This document shows, piece after piece, positions 20,080 to 31,114 of a stretch of DNA of 64,000 nt. The stretch is from Roridomyces roridus. Taxonomy: Eukaryota; Basidiomycota; Agaricomycetes; Agaricales; Mycenaceae. The notes under the pieces were generated by a model. The model saw only the letters and a program-made list of their open reading frames with translations. It was not told the origin of the DNA and ran no database searches. The DNA is taken from the NCBI GenBank assembly GCA_029378245.1, contig JARKIF010000001.1, positions 3,782,001-3,846,000 on the forward strand. The letters run 5' to 3'. Position 1 is the stretch's first letter. Every line of letters starts with the position of its first letter. A program made the position numbers and the translations under genes.

Positions 20080-21927
20080 ATGTCAAGAACAAGCCACCGT
20101 GTATTCAAGGGCAAGTCGGATTTGGAGGTAGCGGCTGCGTTTGGGAGTCCCGCGTTGTCGGACGCCTCGTCTGACGAGCAAATCGCGCGTGCCATCTCCA
20201 TTTCCAGAAAAAGCCACCGCGCGTTGTCGGAGTACGATGACGACGAACAGAGTCTGCTGTCCGACAAGACCCGCTATCCAGCAGTGTCGCGTGCCTACTC
20301 TTACGCGTCTTCAAGAGACTCTACGTTGCTTGGCTCCTCGTCAGGGTCAGGCAGCAGCACTCCCCGTTCCCACTATGCCATGTCGCCAACACCGACACCA
20401 CGCTACGCAGCCGACGAAATCATTGCACGCAATCTCGCCCGTTCGCTGCACGTAGCCTCCATTCAAGGCGACCTCATTGACGATCCCGGATACGTCCGGA
20501 CTCCCCCGCTGGTCGTCCGCGTGCCATCACCCACTGCATCAATACGCTCCGAGCGGACAATGTATCAATCTCCCAGCGGCCCACTGTCACCGCTCCTCCT
20601 ACCCACGCGATACCTCGACACCGCGTCCCTACGTTCAATGGAGTCGATGTCCTCCTTGCGCTCTTCCTCTTCTACACGATCAAGTGCATCCATGCGCTCC
20701 GTCTCTTCCATTTCCACCGTCTCGTCCATAACGTCCCTCCTCTCCAATGTTACCCGCTCTTCACGACACGAACCTCTCGATTCCGCCGCACGTGCCCTTC
20801 GTGCATCCCTCCCGCGTTCCCCGTCCTCGGTTTCTACAAAGTCATCGTTATCGCGAGCCAGTACAAAACGATCATCATCCACACTCAGTGCCAGAGGCAT
20901 ACCAGCCCCAGAAACCCACGCCCTCGAGAAACTACGCGCACTCGCCATCTCGCCCGTCCGCTGCACAAGGCCTGGCTGCGGTACACTCATCCCCCCGGCT
21001 CCACTCGACAATATCGGGTTCCCAATTGTATTTCGAGCAGACGCTTCGCCGCCGAGGGAGCTTTTTAATGCTCTGCACGCGTGCTGCCCTGCGTGTGCGC
21101 AGAATCATTGTAGGGCGTGTGGTTTGCCTACTGGATGTGCTGTGGGATGTGTGGGGGATTCGGGGTGGACCGTCTCTGGTGCTCTCGTCCCCAACAATGG
21201 AAATACAGTCTACCCACCACCACCATGTCCCGTGCCAACCCACTGCGCTGCAGCCCGTGCGCTAGGCGTCCTCGCAGCACTCATTGCGTTTGACCGCGCG
21301 CATATTGCGATGGGTGTGAAAGACCAGGGACGGGCAGCAGACCGACCGCTCATCGGGGCGCTTCAAACGCTCGTGTTCTTCCTCTCCCCGGCTACTCCAG
21401 GGTTACCCTCCGAGTCCAGCCCTCTTCTTTCTGCTTCCGTTACAGAGGCACCACTGGCAGATCCAGCGCTAGCACCTCTCATCGGACTCTCCCGTGTCCC
21501 GGCGTATGCTGCGTCGCTGTTGCGTGCCGGGGCGGGAGTGGGAAGTGGTGGGCCGGATGTCGGGACGTGGATGGCGAGAGCGCCTGCTTATACCGCTGTC
21601 CTACGTCTACTACGCGCTTTTGGTGATGCGGGGTGTACGAGTGTGTTGGGGCGCCCCGTACGTGTCGGGGCTGGGTCTGGGGCGGGGGTGGGGGTTTGGT
21701 TTCGTCGTGGTCCTTCTCCTCCTTCCCCTTCCCCTTCTAGGGAGGGGAGAGAGGATGGAGAGACGCTTCGTACCCTCATTCGCAATTTGGAGGCCTCGAG
21801 AGCGGCGTTGTTGAGGCTTGCGGGGGTTACTACGTTTAGGCCGACGGTGGAGAAGGCGCATGCGCTTTGTGATGGGATATTGTATTTGTTGCTTCAGGAT
21901 GTTTTGGGCGAGGAGGAGGAAGAGTAG
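20080..21927 (+). CDS. Ser-rich protein with an IBR-like cysteine cluster
   Basis: A single-exon, 615-residue product. The first 270 residues are low complexity and Ser/Thr-rich with basic stretches, probably disordered. Around residues 290-350 lies a cysteine cluster: C-TRPG-C, then HACCPACAQNHCRACGLPTGC and another CVG. The spacing recalls the in-between-RING zinc-binding fold (starting C-x4-C), though it does not fit perfectly and no RING1 or RING2 is present. The C-terminal half is Ala/Leu-rich and helical (GALQTLVFFLSPA; AYTAVLRLLRAFGDAG) and ends in acidic residues. I do not know a function. A role in ubiquitin transfer would need RING domains that are missing. The ATG at 20080 follows a run of ACC triplets. 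Confidence 0.6.
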   Translation: MSRTSHRVFKGKSDLEVAAAFGSPALSDASSDEQIARAISISRKSHRALSEYDDDEQSLLSDKTRYPAVSRAYSYASSRDSTLLGSSSGSGSSTPRSHYAMSPTPTPRYAADEIIARNLARSLHVASIQGDLIDDPGYVRTPPLVVRVPSPTASIRSERTMYQSPSGPLSPLLLPTRYLDTASLRSMESMSSLRSSSSTRSSASMRSVSSISTVSSITSLLSNVTRSSRHEPLDSAARALRASLPRSPSSVSTKSSLSRASTKRSSSTLSARGIPAPETHALEKLRALAISPVRCTRPGCGTLIPPAPLDNIGFPIVFRADASPPRELFNALHACCPACAQNHCRACGLPTGCAVGCVGDSGWTVSGALVPNNGNTVYPPPPCPVPTHCAAARALGVLAALIAFDRAHIAMGVKDQGRAADRPLIGALQTLVFFLSPATPGLPSESSPLLSASVTEAPLADPALAPLIGLSRVPAYAASLLRAGAGVGSGGPDVGTWMARAPAYTAVLRLLRAFGDAGCTSVLGRPVRVGAGSGAGVGVWFRRGPSPPSPSPSREGREDGETLRTLIRNLEASRAALLRLAGVTTFRPTVEKAHALCDGILYLLLQDVLGEEEEE

Positions 21928-22235
21928 AATTCGTTCTAAATTGTAATACTGAGCAGAGAGAAACGTGCGTACGCGTGATGTCACGACAAATTTGCATGAG
22001 CATGAACACGAATCATGGCATGCATGAATGCCAGCACCGCTCCGCGATCCGAAACGATTAAGAGATGACCACCGTCGTGGAGCAAACCTTTACCGGACTC
22101 TTCTTGCTGCCCTCACCCTCACCCTCACCCTGACTACACTAGACAACAACGGAACCACGTTGTTTTCTTCTGCATAACGACCCCTCGGTTGACAAGAGTA
22201 GACGACCTCCTCTTCTTCCCATCTAGAAGCCCACC
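21928..22235. other. Intergenic region with a CCCTCA microsatellite
   Basis: About 310 bases between two plus-strand genes. A (CCCTCA)n run of four units lies at about 22110-22132. No gene is seen. Confidence 0.45.
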
Positions 22236-23360
22236 ATGGAGCCCCCATCCTCGCCATTCCGACTCTCCCCAGGCTCGACGTGCTCCTCCTCCCTCATAAT
22301 GACGCCAGCGCCCGTCCCACCCCTACCAGTCCGCGGCCCCCTTGCTAAAGGCCCTCTGCAGCCTCATATAACCAATCTGCCGCGAAGGCATAAAGCCACT
22401 CCTCCTTTGCGTAATATCGCTATCCCTGCACCCTCTTCTTCGTCAGCGTCGGCGGAATCCCCATCGACGTACGCACAGACCCCGATCCAGCTCCCGACGT
22501 TGCCGTTCCCCATTTCAGCGGGGATACCACAGAGGCGGGTTGACGCATCGGATGAGGAGGAGGAGGATTCTGCAGCGTCAGTCCACCCTCCTTCTCCCCC
22601 TTCCCCTCCTGCTGCTCGCCCTACTCCTCTTCCTGCTGTTGAGGGTCGTGGGCGTGCGGTGCGTGGGCCGGTCCAACCCTCACATGGGACCGTCCCTCGA
22701 CGGGCTAGGGGCCTTACGGAGGCGCAGATTCGCGCGAGGAGGAGGAGGGAGCGGTGTGTGCAGGAGTTGGGTTCTGCGTCGTCGGGGGTGTTCGTTGCGT
22801 TCACCTTGGATTCGGAGAAGGAGAAGGAGAAGGAAGGGGAGGGGGACGAGGAATTTGGGGCCGTCGTGCGGATCGTGCCTGCGCCATCGTCATCCTCTCA
22901 AGTGCAATCTCACGATGACGTCGACGACAAAGGCGGGACTGTCCTCAGGGTTATCTCGTGTGGAACTAGGGACGACGGTATCCCCTCCTTGAAGCCAGGG
23001 CAGCTGCGCGACATTTGCAGCTTTGTGGACAAGCATCGAGCCCGGCGGGTCGTTATCACGGCCCCGCGCTCGCATGCCGTCGACGCGCTCGCTGCGGGTG
23101 TCTGTGCCGTCTACTCTGTCTCTCGGGAAGAAGCTGTTGCGAACGACGGGCAGCTGATGTGCGTAGAGCCTAAACCACTGCACCGGCTCGTCATGCGATG
23201 GCATGATTTGCCTTCGCCGGATGAAGATGAAGACCGGGAGGATGAGGGGTCTAGGGGATTGAAGGATGCGTGGCGGGGGCTTTTGAGTCGGAGGGGTATG
23301 GATTATATTGCTGATGCCCTGCTCGTTGAGGGTACGGCTCCTACTTTGGAATTAGAGTAG
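22236..23360 (+). CDS. Phosphatase-like protein of unknown function
   Basis: Single exon, 374 residues. The N-terminal 170 residues are Pro/Ser-rich and likely disordered. The C-terminal half reads GVFVAFTLDSE..FGAVVRIVPAP, then LRDICSFVDKHRARRVVITAPRSHAVDALAAGVCAVYSV and ends LKDAWRGLLSRRGMDYIADALL. The order (strand, THVVRI-like strand, long helix, strand ending in a loop with APRSHA) resembles a dual-specificity-phosphatase-like fold that I have seen in Agaricomycete proteins, but the catalytic C-x5-R loop is not present (no Cys before the loop). If the fold is right, it is a pseudophosphatase. This assignment is tentative. The first ATG is used. Confidence 0.5.
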   Translation: MEPPSSPFRLSPGSTCSSSLIMTPAPVPPLPVRGPLAKGPLQPHITNLPRRHKATPPLRNIAIPAPSSSSASAESPSTYAQTPIQLPTLPFPISAGIPQRRVDASDEEEEDSAASVHPPSPPSPPAARPTPLPAVEGRGRAVRGPVQPSHGTVPRRARGLTEAQIRARRRRERCVQELGSASSGVFVAFTLDSEKEKEKEGEGDEEFGAVVRIVPAPSSSSQVQSHDDVDDKGGTVLRVISCGTRDDGIPSLKPGQLRDICSFVDKHRARRVVITAPRSHAVDALAAGVCAVYSVSREEAVANDGQLMCVEPKPLHRLVMRWHDLPSPDEDEDREDEGSRGLKDAWRGLLSRRGMDYIADALLVEGTAPTLELE

Positions 23361-24430
23361 AGTAGAGTAGATTTACGATTACTTACCTTGCGAACCAACC
23401 ACTGTATTATTTACTTGCTTACTTACCACTGGATGACTTTCCATAACACTAAAATAAGTTTTCGCATTATCTGAGCGGTGCCAGGGATGTCGGCATGCAG
23501 TTGATGCTTGAGATAGTTTTATTCTGCCAGGTTTTCCATAAGCTATTGGTGTGGGTTCAATTTAAACATAATGGTATGCCGATGTCCGCGAACGCGCTGC
23601 TCTTCATTCACCCGACGCGTTTTCACGCGCCGGCGCGGTGCCCTTTCCCTCCATTCCAAGGAACCGATGACCTGGAGCCTGGATATGAAGAAAAAATGTG
23701 CCACTTCATTCGGCTCCACCCGGATATGACTTGAAGATCATCCAAGGTCGACGGCATGATGCTTTGGGAAGAGGCCGAGTGCTCGACGCAGTATCATCAC
23801 CCAGCCGAAGGTCGGCAGATGAATGATTCGCCATGGGATCACAACTTTGATAACGGGTAAGGCCCAAATCTGTTTATTGGACGAGGATTAAGTCTGGCGG
23901 GGGGTAGTGAACCCCTCACCAGATTCGTGGTTTAGTCGAGCATTTGAGAATTGTTTAAAGTTCCGGGGTCCCGACAGGTGCCTCGGCATGTCGGCAAACT
24001 GGTTCAAAATATTCGGAAAACATTTTTTAGTCTTATGGAAAGTCATCCACTCTCTGGGCTGTGGGTAGACTGGAATTATTGTATGTATAGTAGCGTGTTT
24101 CGCTCAAAAAATTCGACTTCAAGTTTTGTGATGCATCAAAAATTTCGAGACTTCTTTTGCTTTCTGCCCTCATCATCTTGAACCTGAAGACGCCGCATCT
24201 GTGCCTCGTTTTTCTCAATGACCACCACATCCGCCCCGGCCACCCCGGCTGGCCCGACTCGTTTCCCACTCCCTGAATGACATGCCTGCCTGCTGCGTAA
24301 CCATCTCTTGACGTCGACTCCTACCACGATCCTTCTCGTGCTCTACCTCTGCATGCAAGGATGCACCACTAATAGTCTTAGTACCGGGGCCGCGCCGCTT
24401 TAGGCATGAATCTGGGGTGATTGGTGCTCC

Positions 24431-24792
24431 CTGCACAGTACATAGTACATACAGAACTTTTCCGTATGAATTTACATTGGTTCCGAATCTTGTCTGGGGG
24501 GAAACTCGCAAAAAAAGTTTTCCGCTGCATCAAAAATAGAACTTCTTTGCTTCTACCCTCATCTTCTCATTCTTCATTCTTCAAGACGCCGTATGTCTGT
24601 GTGCCTCGTTTTTCTCTCTCGGACCTCAATGGCATTTCGCCGTCTCTGTGTCCTGCCGTCTCTGTTTTGTAATACCGTATCACGGCGGGAACTTGAAACC
24701 CGCTCGCTGAACACTGCAATTTTTCGCGTCTGGATAACGTCGGGCACCTCGGTGGGGCGCGTCCCTTTGTCTTGTCTTGAAGACTTCAATCA
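24431..24792. repeat. Dispersed direct repeat, copy 1 (360 bp)
   Basis: Starts CTGCACAGTACATA, contains CTTTGCTTCTACCCTCATCTT, GACGCCGTATGTCTGTGTGCC, CTTGAAACCCGCTCGCTGA and GGATAACGTCGGGCACCTCG, and ends CTTGAAGACTTCAATCA. The same order is found at 25206-25577 with many small changes. Confidence 0.75.
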
Positions 24793-25205
24793 TCCGACCC
24801 GACACATAGTAAGCACTTGGTCTTTTCTTTGTCAACATTCCGATCCCATGCTAGCAAGTGACTGGGATTATGGGAATAAGAATAATGAATCTCTTTCACC
24901 GACTGTCCACTGGATGGGAATCGGATTGCAGGCCAACACGGACCGGGAGTCATTGGGCTAGTATCGCGAACCCCAAGTCACTTACACTCCGTCCTCAAGC
25001 TCAACGGGCAATACTTAACTTGTACATTCAATAACATCACTCTGTGCTGTGAAGACGTCCTTGCTCGTACGCCATGTTCTCTGTGGTCTTCCCCGGGCAG
25101 CCATGGTGCGTTCCGTCACACTGGTTGGTTTCAACAGAGGCGTGGTTGGCACGTCTCGAGTGCGGCATTCGATCCAAGTCCCCATCCTTGTTACACAATG
25201 ACTCT

Positions 25206-25577
25206 CTGCACAGTACATACAGAATTTTTCCGTATGAATTACATTTGGTCTGAATCAGATTTCGAAAGTATGCCGAGTCTTCACCAATCTGTGATAGCAT
25301 CAAAAAAACATCTTTGCTTCTGCCCTCATCTTCGTCTTCAAGACGCCGCATCTGTGCCTCGTTTTTCTCTGTCGGACCTCAATCCCGCCGTGTCTGTGTG
25401 CCCTGCCAATCCTATGTGTCCTCTTCGTAATGCCGGAGTCGCGATACTTAAGCAAACTTGAAACCCGCTCGCTAAACACTGGATAACGTCGGGCACCTCG
25501 GTGGGGCGCGTCAGTCAGTCCTATTGTCCTTGCCATCTATATGGGTTCTTTGTCTTGTCTTGTCGACTTCAATCAAC
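25206..25577. repeat. Dispersed direct repeat, copy 2 (370 bp)
   Basis: Direct-orientation copy of 24431-24792, about 775 bp further on. A third partial copy lies at 24100-24216, matching only the ATGCATCAAAAATT to GCCTCGTTTTTCTC part. No inverted ends or target duplications were recognised. The source element is unknown. Confidence 0.7.
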
Positions 25578-25936
25578 TGAAACTACACTGCTTTCGATCC
25601 TTGGACTTTGTCAATCGGTATAAGCATCGCCGCATCGTTGGCAGTGCTGGCTGTCCGCACTTCCGACTCGTGTAGTACGGCCTTCAAGCCTTTACACAAT
25701 TTATCTACGAAAGGCAATCCCGGGCGGCCTTTCTGAACGAGATGACCGATTGGGCGCTCATTGAAACCCGAGGTGCCCCGCGCCCCGCTTTCGGTTTTGG
25801 GTCCAGGGACGCCGGGCGGACGGACGGTATAAAAGATGGATCCCCAAACCTCCAAAACTATCTTCATCTTCTGCCGGCTTTTTCAGCCTCTTTTCCTTTT
25901 AACCCACAACTACCCTTCCCTCCCTGCAATCGACCG

Positions 25937-26919
25937 ATGTTCTCTCTTACGTCCGCCCTTGTTTTCGCCTCCATCTTCACGGCTGGGTTCGCCACCAGCC
26001 CCGCACAGCTCGTCGCTGAGCTGCGTGATGCACCCACCGCTGCGGCCCGCGTTGGTTTGCTCAATACCGATGATCAGGTTTGTCTTCTGTCTCACTTTTC
26101 CGAGTTACTTTTCTCACATTGGAAACTCAGTTCGTCTTTGATTTCTTCAATAGCCCCAACAAGACTGTTGGTGCCGGAGGCGAGATCGTCCTCGCCAGCT
26201 CGGCAACGTTCCCTGCCGTTATCGGCAACGGCGCCGCCATGGGTGCGTCTCTCCTTTGATGGATTACGTACAACTAACTGACCGCCGTTGAATACTAGCT
26301 ATTGGTATTTTGGAACCTTGCGGCATGAATACCCCCCACACGCACCCCCGCGCTACTGAAATCCAATTCAACGTCAACGGCACTCTGCAGACGGGCATGA
26401 TCACTGAGAACGGCGCGCGCTTCATCATGACGGAGCTCAAGCCTGGGCAGATGACCATCTTCCCTCAAGGGTCGGTTCATTTCCAGTTCAACGATGGGTG
26501 TTGTGAGTTTCTTTCCTTCTTTCTTATTGATCGGGAGTTGATTTTCGAAATGCAGCCCCGGCCCTGTTTGTCTCGGGCTTCAACAGTGAGGACCCCGGTG
26601 CTCTCCAGATCGCTCAGCGTTGTCAGTCATCTCATCCCTCATATACTCCAAACCTCCCAACTAACACTCCCTCCAAACAGTCCTCGGCCTCCCCGCAGAC
26701 ATCATCGCCGCCACCCTCGGCGACATCGGCGTCGAGGAAGTCATTGGTGTTGCCGACATCGTCCCCGACAACGCCGCCCTCGGAACAGACGCGTGCTTGC
26801 AGCGCTGCGGCCTCAAGCGCACCGCCCAGGATACCAAGCAGGCACAGCCCCGTGTTTCGGGCAATGCGTTCCCCAGTGGTGTTAGTGCGAGTGCGTGGGC
26901 TACTGCGAGTGGGTGGTGA
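25937..26919 (+). CDS. Secreted germin-like cupin (spherulin-1A type)
   Basis: A paralogue of the cupin at 17787-19338, lacking its anchored tail. Signal peptide MFSLTSALVFASIFTAGFA is followed by AQLVAELRDAPTAAARVGLL, FPAVIGNGAAMAIG, the metal motif HTHPRATE, GMITENGARFIMTELKPGQ and the second motif PQGSVHFQFNDG. The terminal block DIGVEEVIG..ALGTDACLQRCGLKR ends shortly after at SGW. Introns 26078-26130, 26243-26298, 26503-26555 and 26622-26680 all keep the frame and have GT..AG ends. Length (about 240 residues) is standard for secreted fungal germin-like proteins. Likely wall-associated or extracellular. The enzymatic activity is not predictable. Confidence 0.9.
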
Positions 26920-27085
26920 ACGTGGTGAATGGACTTTGTGGTAGTCGGTATATTTACGGTGCTCTTTGGACTTTTTGACATAATATATCTGTACGAGCAT
27001 CGTCATCCCTTCTGCTCCGAGTTGTCGAGTGCAAAAGAACGATGATTTAGTGAGATACGAATGCCATTCGCGAACCCGCGCCGAG

Positions 27086-28180
27086 TCAAACTCGGATTGC
27101 ACGCCTTGACTGGAACCACTGAATTGTTGGTGGTTGTCTTGGATGAAATAAAAGTGAGCAATCAGGTGCGGGTGCCCGGCCCCTATGTGGCCGTGGGACT
27201 TCGCCAATGGGCCGGAGAGCCGCGACTGAAATGTCATCCTGCACTGGCGCGACTGGCGATGGAATGTGGGGAGCAGGAGGGTGGACGCCCGTGCTGTGAT
27301 CAAAAGTGGTGGACGAGCTGGGCAGGCAAAGGCCGACCGCATCTGCATGGACCAGTCGGATGACGTGTGTGAATGCGGTGGTGAGAGCAAAGGAATCGTC
27401 GTCGTTGTAGGCGATAAAAACGTCGGGCCCAACGTTTTGGATCGCACCGGACTGCTCGAGCTCCACGTTATCCTCCGAGGCCGAGCTGTCGTCGGATGAC
27501 GAGTCGGAAGTGGGAGGAGAGGGATAGTATGTAGGGACGGGCTTACGTCGAATCTTGAAAGACTGGAGCGATCGCGTAGATCTTATTTGGGGGGCCACGA
27601 ACTCGGACTCGTAGTCGTAGTCGGGCAAATATTCCTTCGCAGGCGAAGTGCATGGGGAGAAGAACGAGGGGAGCGGGGGCGGCTTGTCGAATGGAACGGT
27701 CGCACCAGGGCTGGAGCAGCGCGAGGTGTCCGTGTCTGATCTCCTGTCTGAAGTGCGGAGACTGGCCATGGTTTTGGCACGACGAAGAGTCATTCGCAAT
27801 CGAGAAGGTTTCCGGGTGAGGGTTGGCGACGAGGGAGAGGGCACGACCCCATCCGTCAGCGTTTCCTTGTAGTCCGTGTACCGCTTGAGGCCACCGATAC
27901 CCTGCCCACGCTGGATTCCGGGGAGAAGGGGATCTTTGCCACCGGTACTGACGAGGTGCAAAAATTTTGTCGACTGGTTAAAAGTTGGAGTAGAGCATGT
28001 CAGGCGGATCCTGATTGCCTCAGCCCGACGCTCCTCGTCTGTCGACGAGTCGTCCTCTGACTGCGAACTCCGGGGAGAGCTGTCCGGTGTCAGAGGTTTG
28101 GAGATGACGAGCGGAGTGGCCGGGGGCGTGAAAGGGCGAAAGATGGGTATACGAGAGTTTGAGGGGCGCAGGAAAGACAT
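27086..28180 (-). CDS. Ser/Pro-rich protein with a phosphatase-like N-lobe
   Basis: The chosen start is the ATG at 28180 (MSFLRPSNSRIPIFRPFTP), because sequence further upstream in frame lacks resemblance to coding. About 190 residues are Ser/Pro/Arg-rich and disordered, followed by DYDYESEF and YYPSPPTSDSSSDDSS. Then comes NVGPDVFIAYNDDDSFALTTAFTHVIRL, which matches in order the GVFVAFTLDSE..VVRIVPAP stretch of the protein at 22236-23360. After that the sequence no longer resembles that protein; the real gene may continue through an intron I could not place, or be truncated. A divergent promoter is shared with the gene starting at 28439. Confidence 0.5.
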   Translation of the reverse strand: MSFLRPSNSRIPIFRPFTPPATPLVISKPLTPDSSPRSSQSEDDSSTDEERRAEAIRIRLTCSTPTFNQSTKFLHLVSTGGKDPLLPGIQRGQGIGGLKRYTDYKETLTDGVVPSPSSPTLTRKPSRLRMTLRRAKTMASLRTSDRRSDTDTSRCSSPGATVPFDKPPPLPSFFSPCTSPAKEYLPDYDYESEFVAPQIRSTRSLQSFKIRRKPVPTYYPSPPTSDSSSDDSSASEDNVELEQSGAIQNVGPDVFIAYNDDDSFALTTAFTHVIRLVHADAVGLCLPSSSTTFDHSTGVHPPAPHIPSPVAPVQDDISVAALRPIGEVPRPHRGRAPAPDCSLLFHPRQPPTIQWFQSRRAIRV

Positions 28181-28438
28181 GGGTAGAGAGGATAAGGGTT
28201 GGGGTCTGAGACGCAGGCATGGTGTGCATTTATACCTGCAGAGGTGAGACTTGACCGCGCGGAAGAGGTGAGACTTGGCCCCGGATTCAGACGATTCCAA
28301 GACATGGGGCTCCAACGAGTCGGGGGGATTGAGTCGTGGAGAGCACGGTGCCCAACGACCGACATGGTGGCAAGAAGACAAGCCTGTAGAAGCCTGGTTT
28401 AGCCGAGCGCTGCCTTTCCTCTTCCATCATCATTGTCC

Positions 28439-29650
28439 ATGTCCGACACCGACCCAATCTCGTGCCCCGCCGCAGCCCACCCGAAGGCCCAGTCAATTCA
28501 AGAGGCGGTCGTGAAAAAGATGGGCATCCGAATCTTCAGATATCGCCTCGATGGACTCCCGAGAACCGGCGGTCAGAGCATACCAGACGCGAAACGCGGC
28601 AGTTTGATTCAAGTTGGCGACGATATCTTCCGAAACTTCACCACTATCTGCGTCGATAGAGTAGTGCCCAGGCTGCGCACAGCGGCCGAGGATCGTCAGG
28701 CGAGTACATCGCGTTTGGCGCGAGTTTCCCTCACCCTAGACCAGATTATCATCGACGTGCTCATGTCGCCCGTCACCTGTGCCCGCATCTTTGCCCTCAG
28801 CAGTAAAAGAGAGACAGCAGGTTGGAAAGACTCGGAAGCGGGGGACGCGTTCAGACTCTGCCTTGCCCTCGATTCCCAATCTACCTCGAAGAGCAGCGCC
28901 GACGAGGTCCCCTTCTGGTTCAGCTGCATCTTCAACGTCCTCGCCGAGGCTGCCGAAAATGCGCTGTGCGTCCAACGCGACCCCGACTCTCTGCTCCACT
29001 CTTGGAGGAAAATCAAGGCTCCCAAGAACCGTATGTACACAGTGAAGATACCGTGCCTATTGACTTTTTTTTTGTAGAGAATCGACGCATCCAGCAGCAC
29101 GGGCTCTCAAGTGCGTTTTGGTCTTTTTTTCCTCCGTATCAATCTGACGCGATGCTCGCAGACATCACGATCGAGGAGAAAGGACCCTCAACTAAAGCAG
29201 TGAGTCGTTCCATCTTATCGGCGATCGCAGTATGGTAACCGAACGCCCTTTAGCTGCGAAACCTTGTGGCGAGACGTGCCAAAGCACAGCGGATCAGGCA
29301 AGAACAAGAAACCAATGGATACTCCGAGGATGTAAGATCAGTGTTGTGCATCGTTTCTCAAGCTGACGATGCAAAGCTTCGTTTGAATCTGATTGGCATG
29401 CATACCAAACGGGCGCCCAAAGAATGGGAACTCAGCAGTGCGTGTAATATCCTTCGGAATATTTCTTAGACTCGAATGCTCTACAGCGGCTGAGGCCCGG
29501 AAGCAACGCGCCTTGAAGGATTCGCACAACTCGTCCGCTGCGTCGCAGTCAACACAAGATCCGATCTCTGCACTCCACATCCCCGCTCCTTCTCCCGCAC
29601 TACTACTACCCTCCTTTGCACCAAGATCATTCGGTCGTCCGATCCAGTAA
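28439..29650 (+). CDS. Unknown multi-exon protein
   Basis: I do not recognise this gene. The ATG at 28439 opens MSDTDPISCPAAAHPKAQSI and a long first exon runs to about 29029 (ending KIKAPKN). Several short introns then follow, joining pieces such as ENRRIQQHG, ITIEEKGPSTKA, LRNLVARRAKAQRIRQEQE, LRLNLIGMHTKRAPKEWEL and AAEARKQRALKDSHNSS before a Pro/Ser-rich tail and the stop at 29648-29650. The protein is largely helical with no signal peptide or membrane segment. The exon chain is consistent with a real gene; exact boundaries after 29030 are uncertain. Confidence 0.55.
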
Positions 29651-29891
29651 CTGTACGATACATCCTATCATCACATTTGGACTTTTGGAACACCACAACA
29701 CTTGTATAATTTTACATCGCTATGGACCTGGGATTATAATATAGAGTATGTACACCAATGCCACCATTTCAGCCGTCTTGCAGTGACATAAACTTCGAGG
29801 CCCGGTTCGCTTCAAGTCGAGGCATTGCTCGCTCTGGGAGCGTGTTCGGTATGTACTTGAACCCCTTCGCTTCCTCGACCCCACACCCACC

Positions 29892-31114
29892 ATGCGCGAC
29901 TTTGCTCCAGAAACAATCGATGCGGTTCTAGACGAGGTTGGCAGCCTCGTAGAGGACTCGCCGCAACTGTCCTCCATCGCCACCTGCGGGCTAGTGTGCA
30001 GACAGTGGACTCCTTGCAGCCGTGTCCACGTCTTTCGGCGTCTAGTCTTGAACGGGTCCAATATCGGGCGGTTCTTCCAATTGGTCGAATCGTCCGTATT
30101 ACCTCTGCTCGAGCTAGCGCGGGAGGTGGAACTCCAATTTAACGACGGCGCACCGTTCGAGAGGCGGTATATAGGGAGGCTTCAACAACTGGTCAATTTG
30201 ACCGCTCTGAAGATCGAGGTTACTGTTACAGGTCGACAACAGGATTATACCGAGGACGTTGTTGCATTCAACAGTTTCCTAGAAACCTACCTTCCCACCA
30301 TCGGTCGCTCCATCAAGCATTTTGAACTGTGTTGGGTTGCGCACGACATGGCAGTGCGTGCTCCGTGGGGCATGTTTCCGCACCTGTTCGAGTGCCTTCC
30401 AGCCATCGAGGTGTTCAAAATGAGCAGTAGCCGCCCAGGAACGATGCCCGTTTATATTCTTCCCGACGAGGATAATAATGCCGAGACGCATTCGCATTCA
30501 CACCCTACCCATCTGCACACCCTGCATCTCAGCAAACCGATTAGCAGCCGTCCATTTCTTGACTGGCTCCTCTCGTGCCGCGTACTCCCGGTGCTCAAAT
30601 CGCTTGATTTCTGTACTTTCAACCCCAATGAGTGGGATCGTTTGAAGGCCTACTGCGAACGGGCGGGGAAAGAGTTGAGGTTTCTCTCACTTGCTTTTAA
30701 TTCAGGCGATTTCGGTGAGTTGTTCTTTCTTACCTATGTATATGCCTCCTTACTGACATGTATTCCACAGGGTTATTGCCCGGAGTACTCCAACATACCA
30801 CCATGCTCACCGAACTCCTCCTTAAATCATGCAACACAGCCGACTACCTCCCGGGTATCTTGTCCACCATAACTTCACACGACTTGAGGGTCATACACGT
30901 CTCCCTTTGGACTGCACCCACTGGCAGAGAACAGGAGGAATTTGACTCGTCCTTCCCTTATGCCCTCGTCGAAACTGTCCTGGCGAGACCTCAATTTCGT
31001 GGTCTTCGACGGTTTCGGGCAGAGTATGATGGTGTGTCGGTGCTGCGAGCTGCCGAGGCACAGCGGTTGATGCCTTTGGCTTATGCTCGTGGAATTCTTG
31101 AGTGCAGATCTTGA
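29892..31114 (+). CDS. F-box-like protein
   Basis: Starts MRDFAPETIDAVLDEVGSLVEDSPQLSSIATCGLVCRQW, the degenerate F-box opening typical of one Agaricomycete subfamily (ETIDxVLDEV..L..CALVCRxW), then FRRLVLNG. The rest carries LRR-like segments (HLHTLHLSKPISSRPFLDWLL; TMLTELLLKSCNTADYLPG). A single intron at 30715-30770 joins LAFNSGDF to GLLPGVLQHT in frame. About 390 residues, an ordinary length. Probably an SCF adaptor with unknown target (inference). Confidence 0.75.

Larger units (their letters stand above)
23361..25936. other. Gene-poor, repeat-containing region
   Basis: About 2.6 kb with no supportable gene. It contains two diverged direct repeats (24431-24792 and 25206-25577) and a third partial copy (24100-24216), described separately. 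The final 150 bases are the promoter and leader of the second cupin gene; a TATAAAAG-type box lies near 25829. Confidence 0.5.

Noticed and set aside
22110..22132. Telomere-like CCCTCA run
   Set aside because: Only four units inside gene-rich sequence, and not the common fungal CCCTAA repeat; treated as a microsatellite.
26632..27447. 271-codon minus-strand frame near the second cupin gene
   Set aside because: It overlaps the last exon of the well-supported cupin gene, and its start falls inside the frame of the minus-strand gene at 27086-28180. Composition suggests a shadow.
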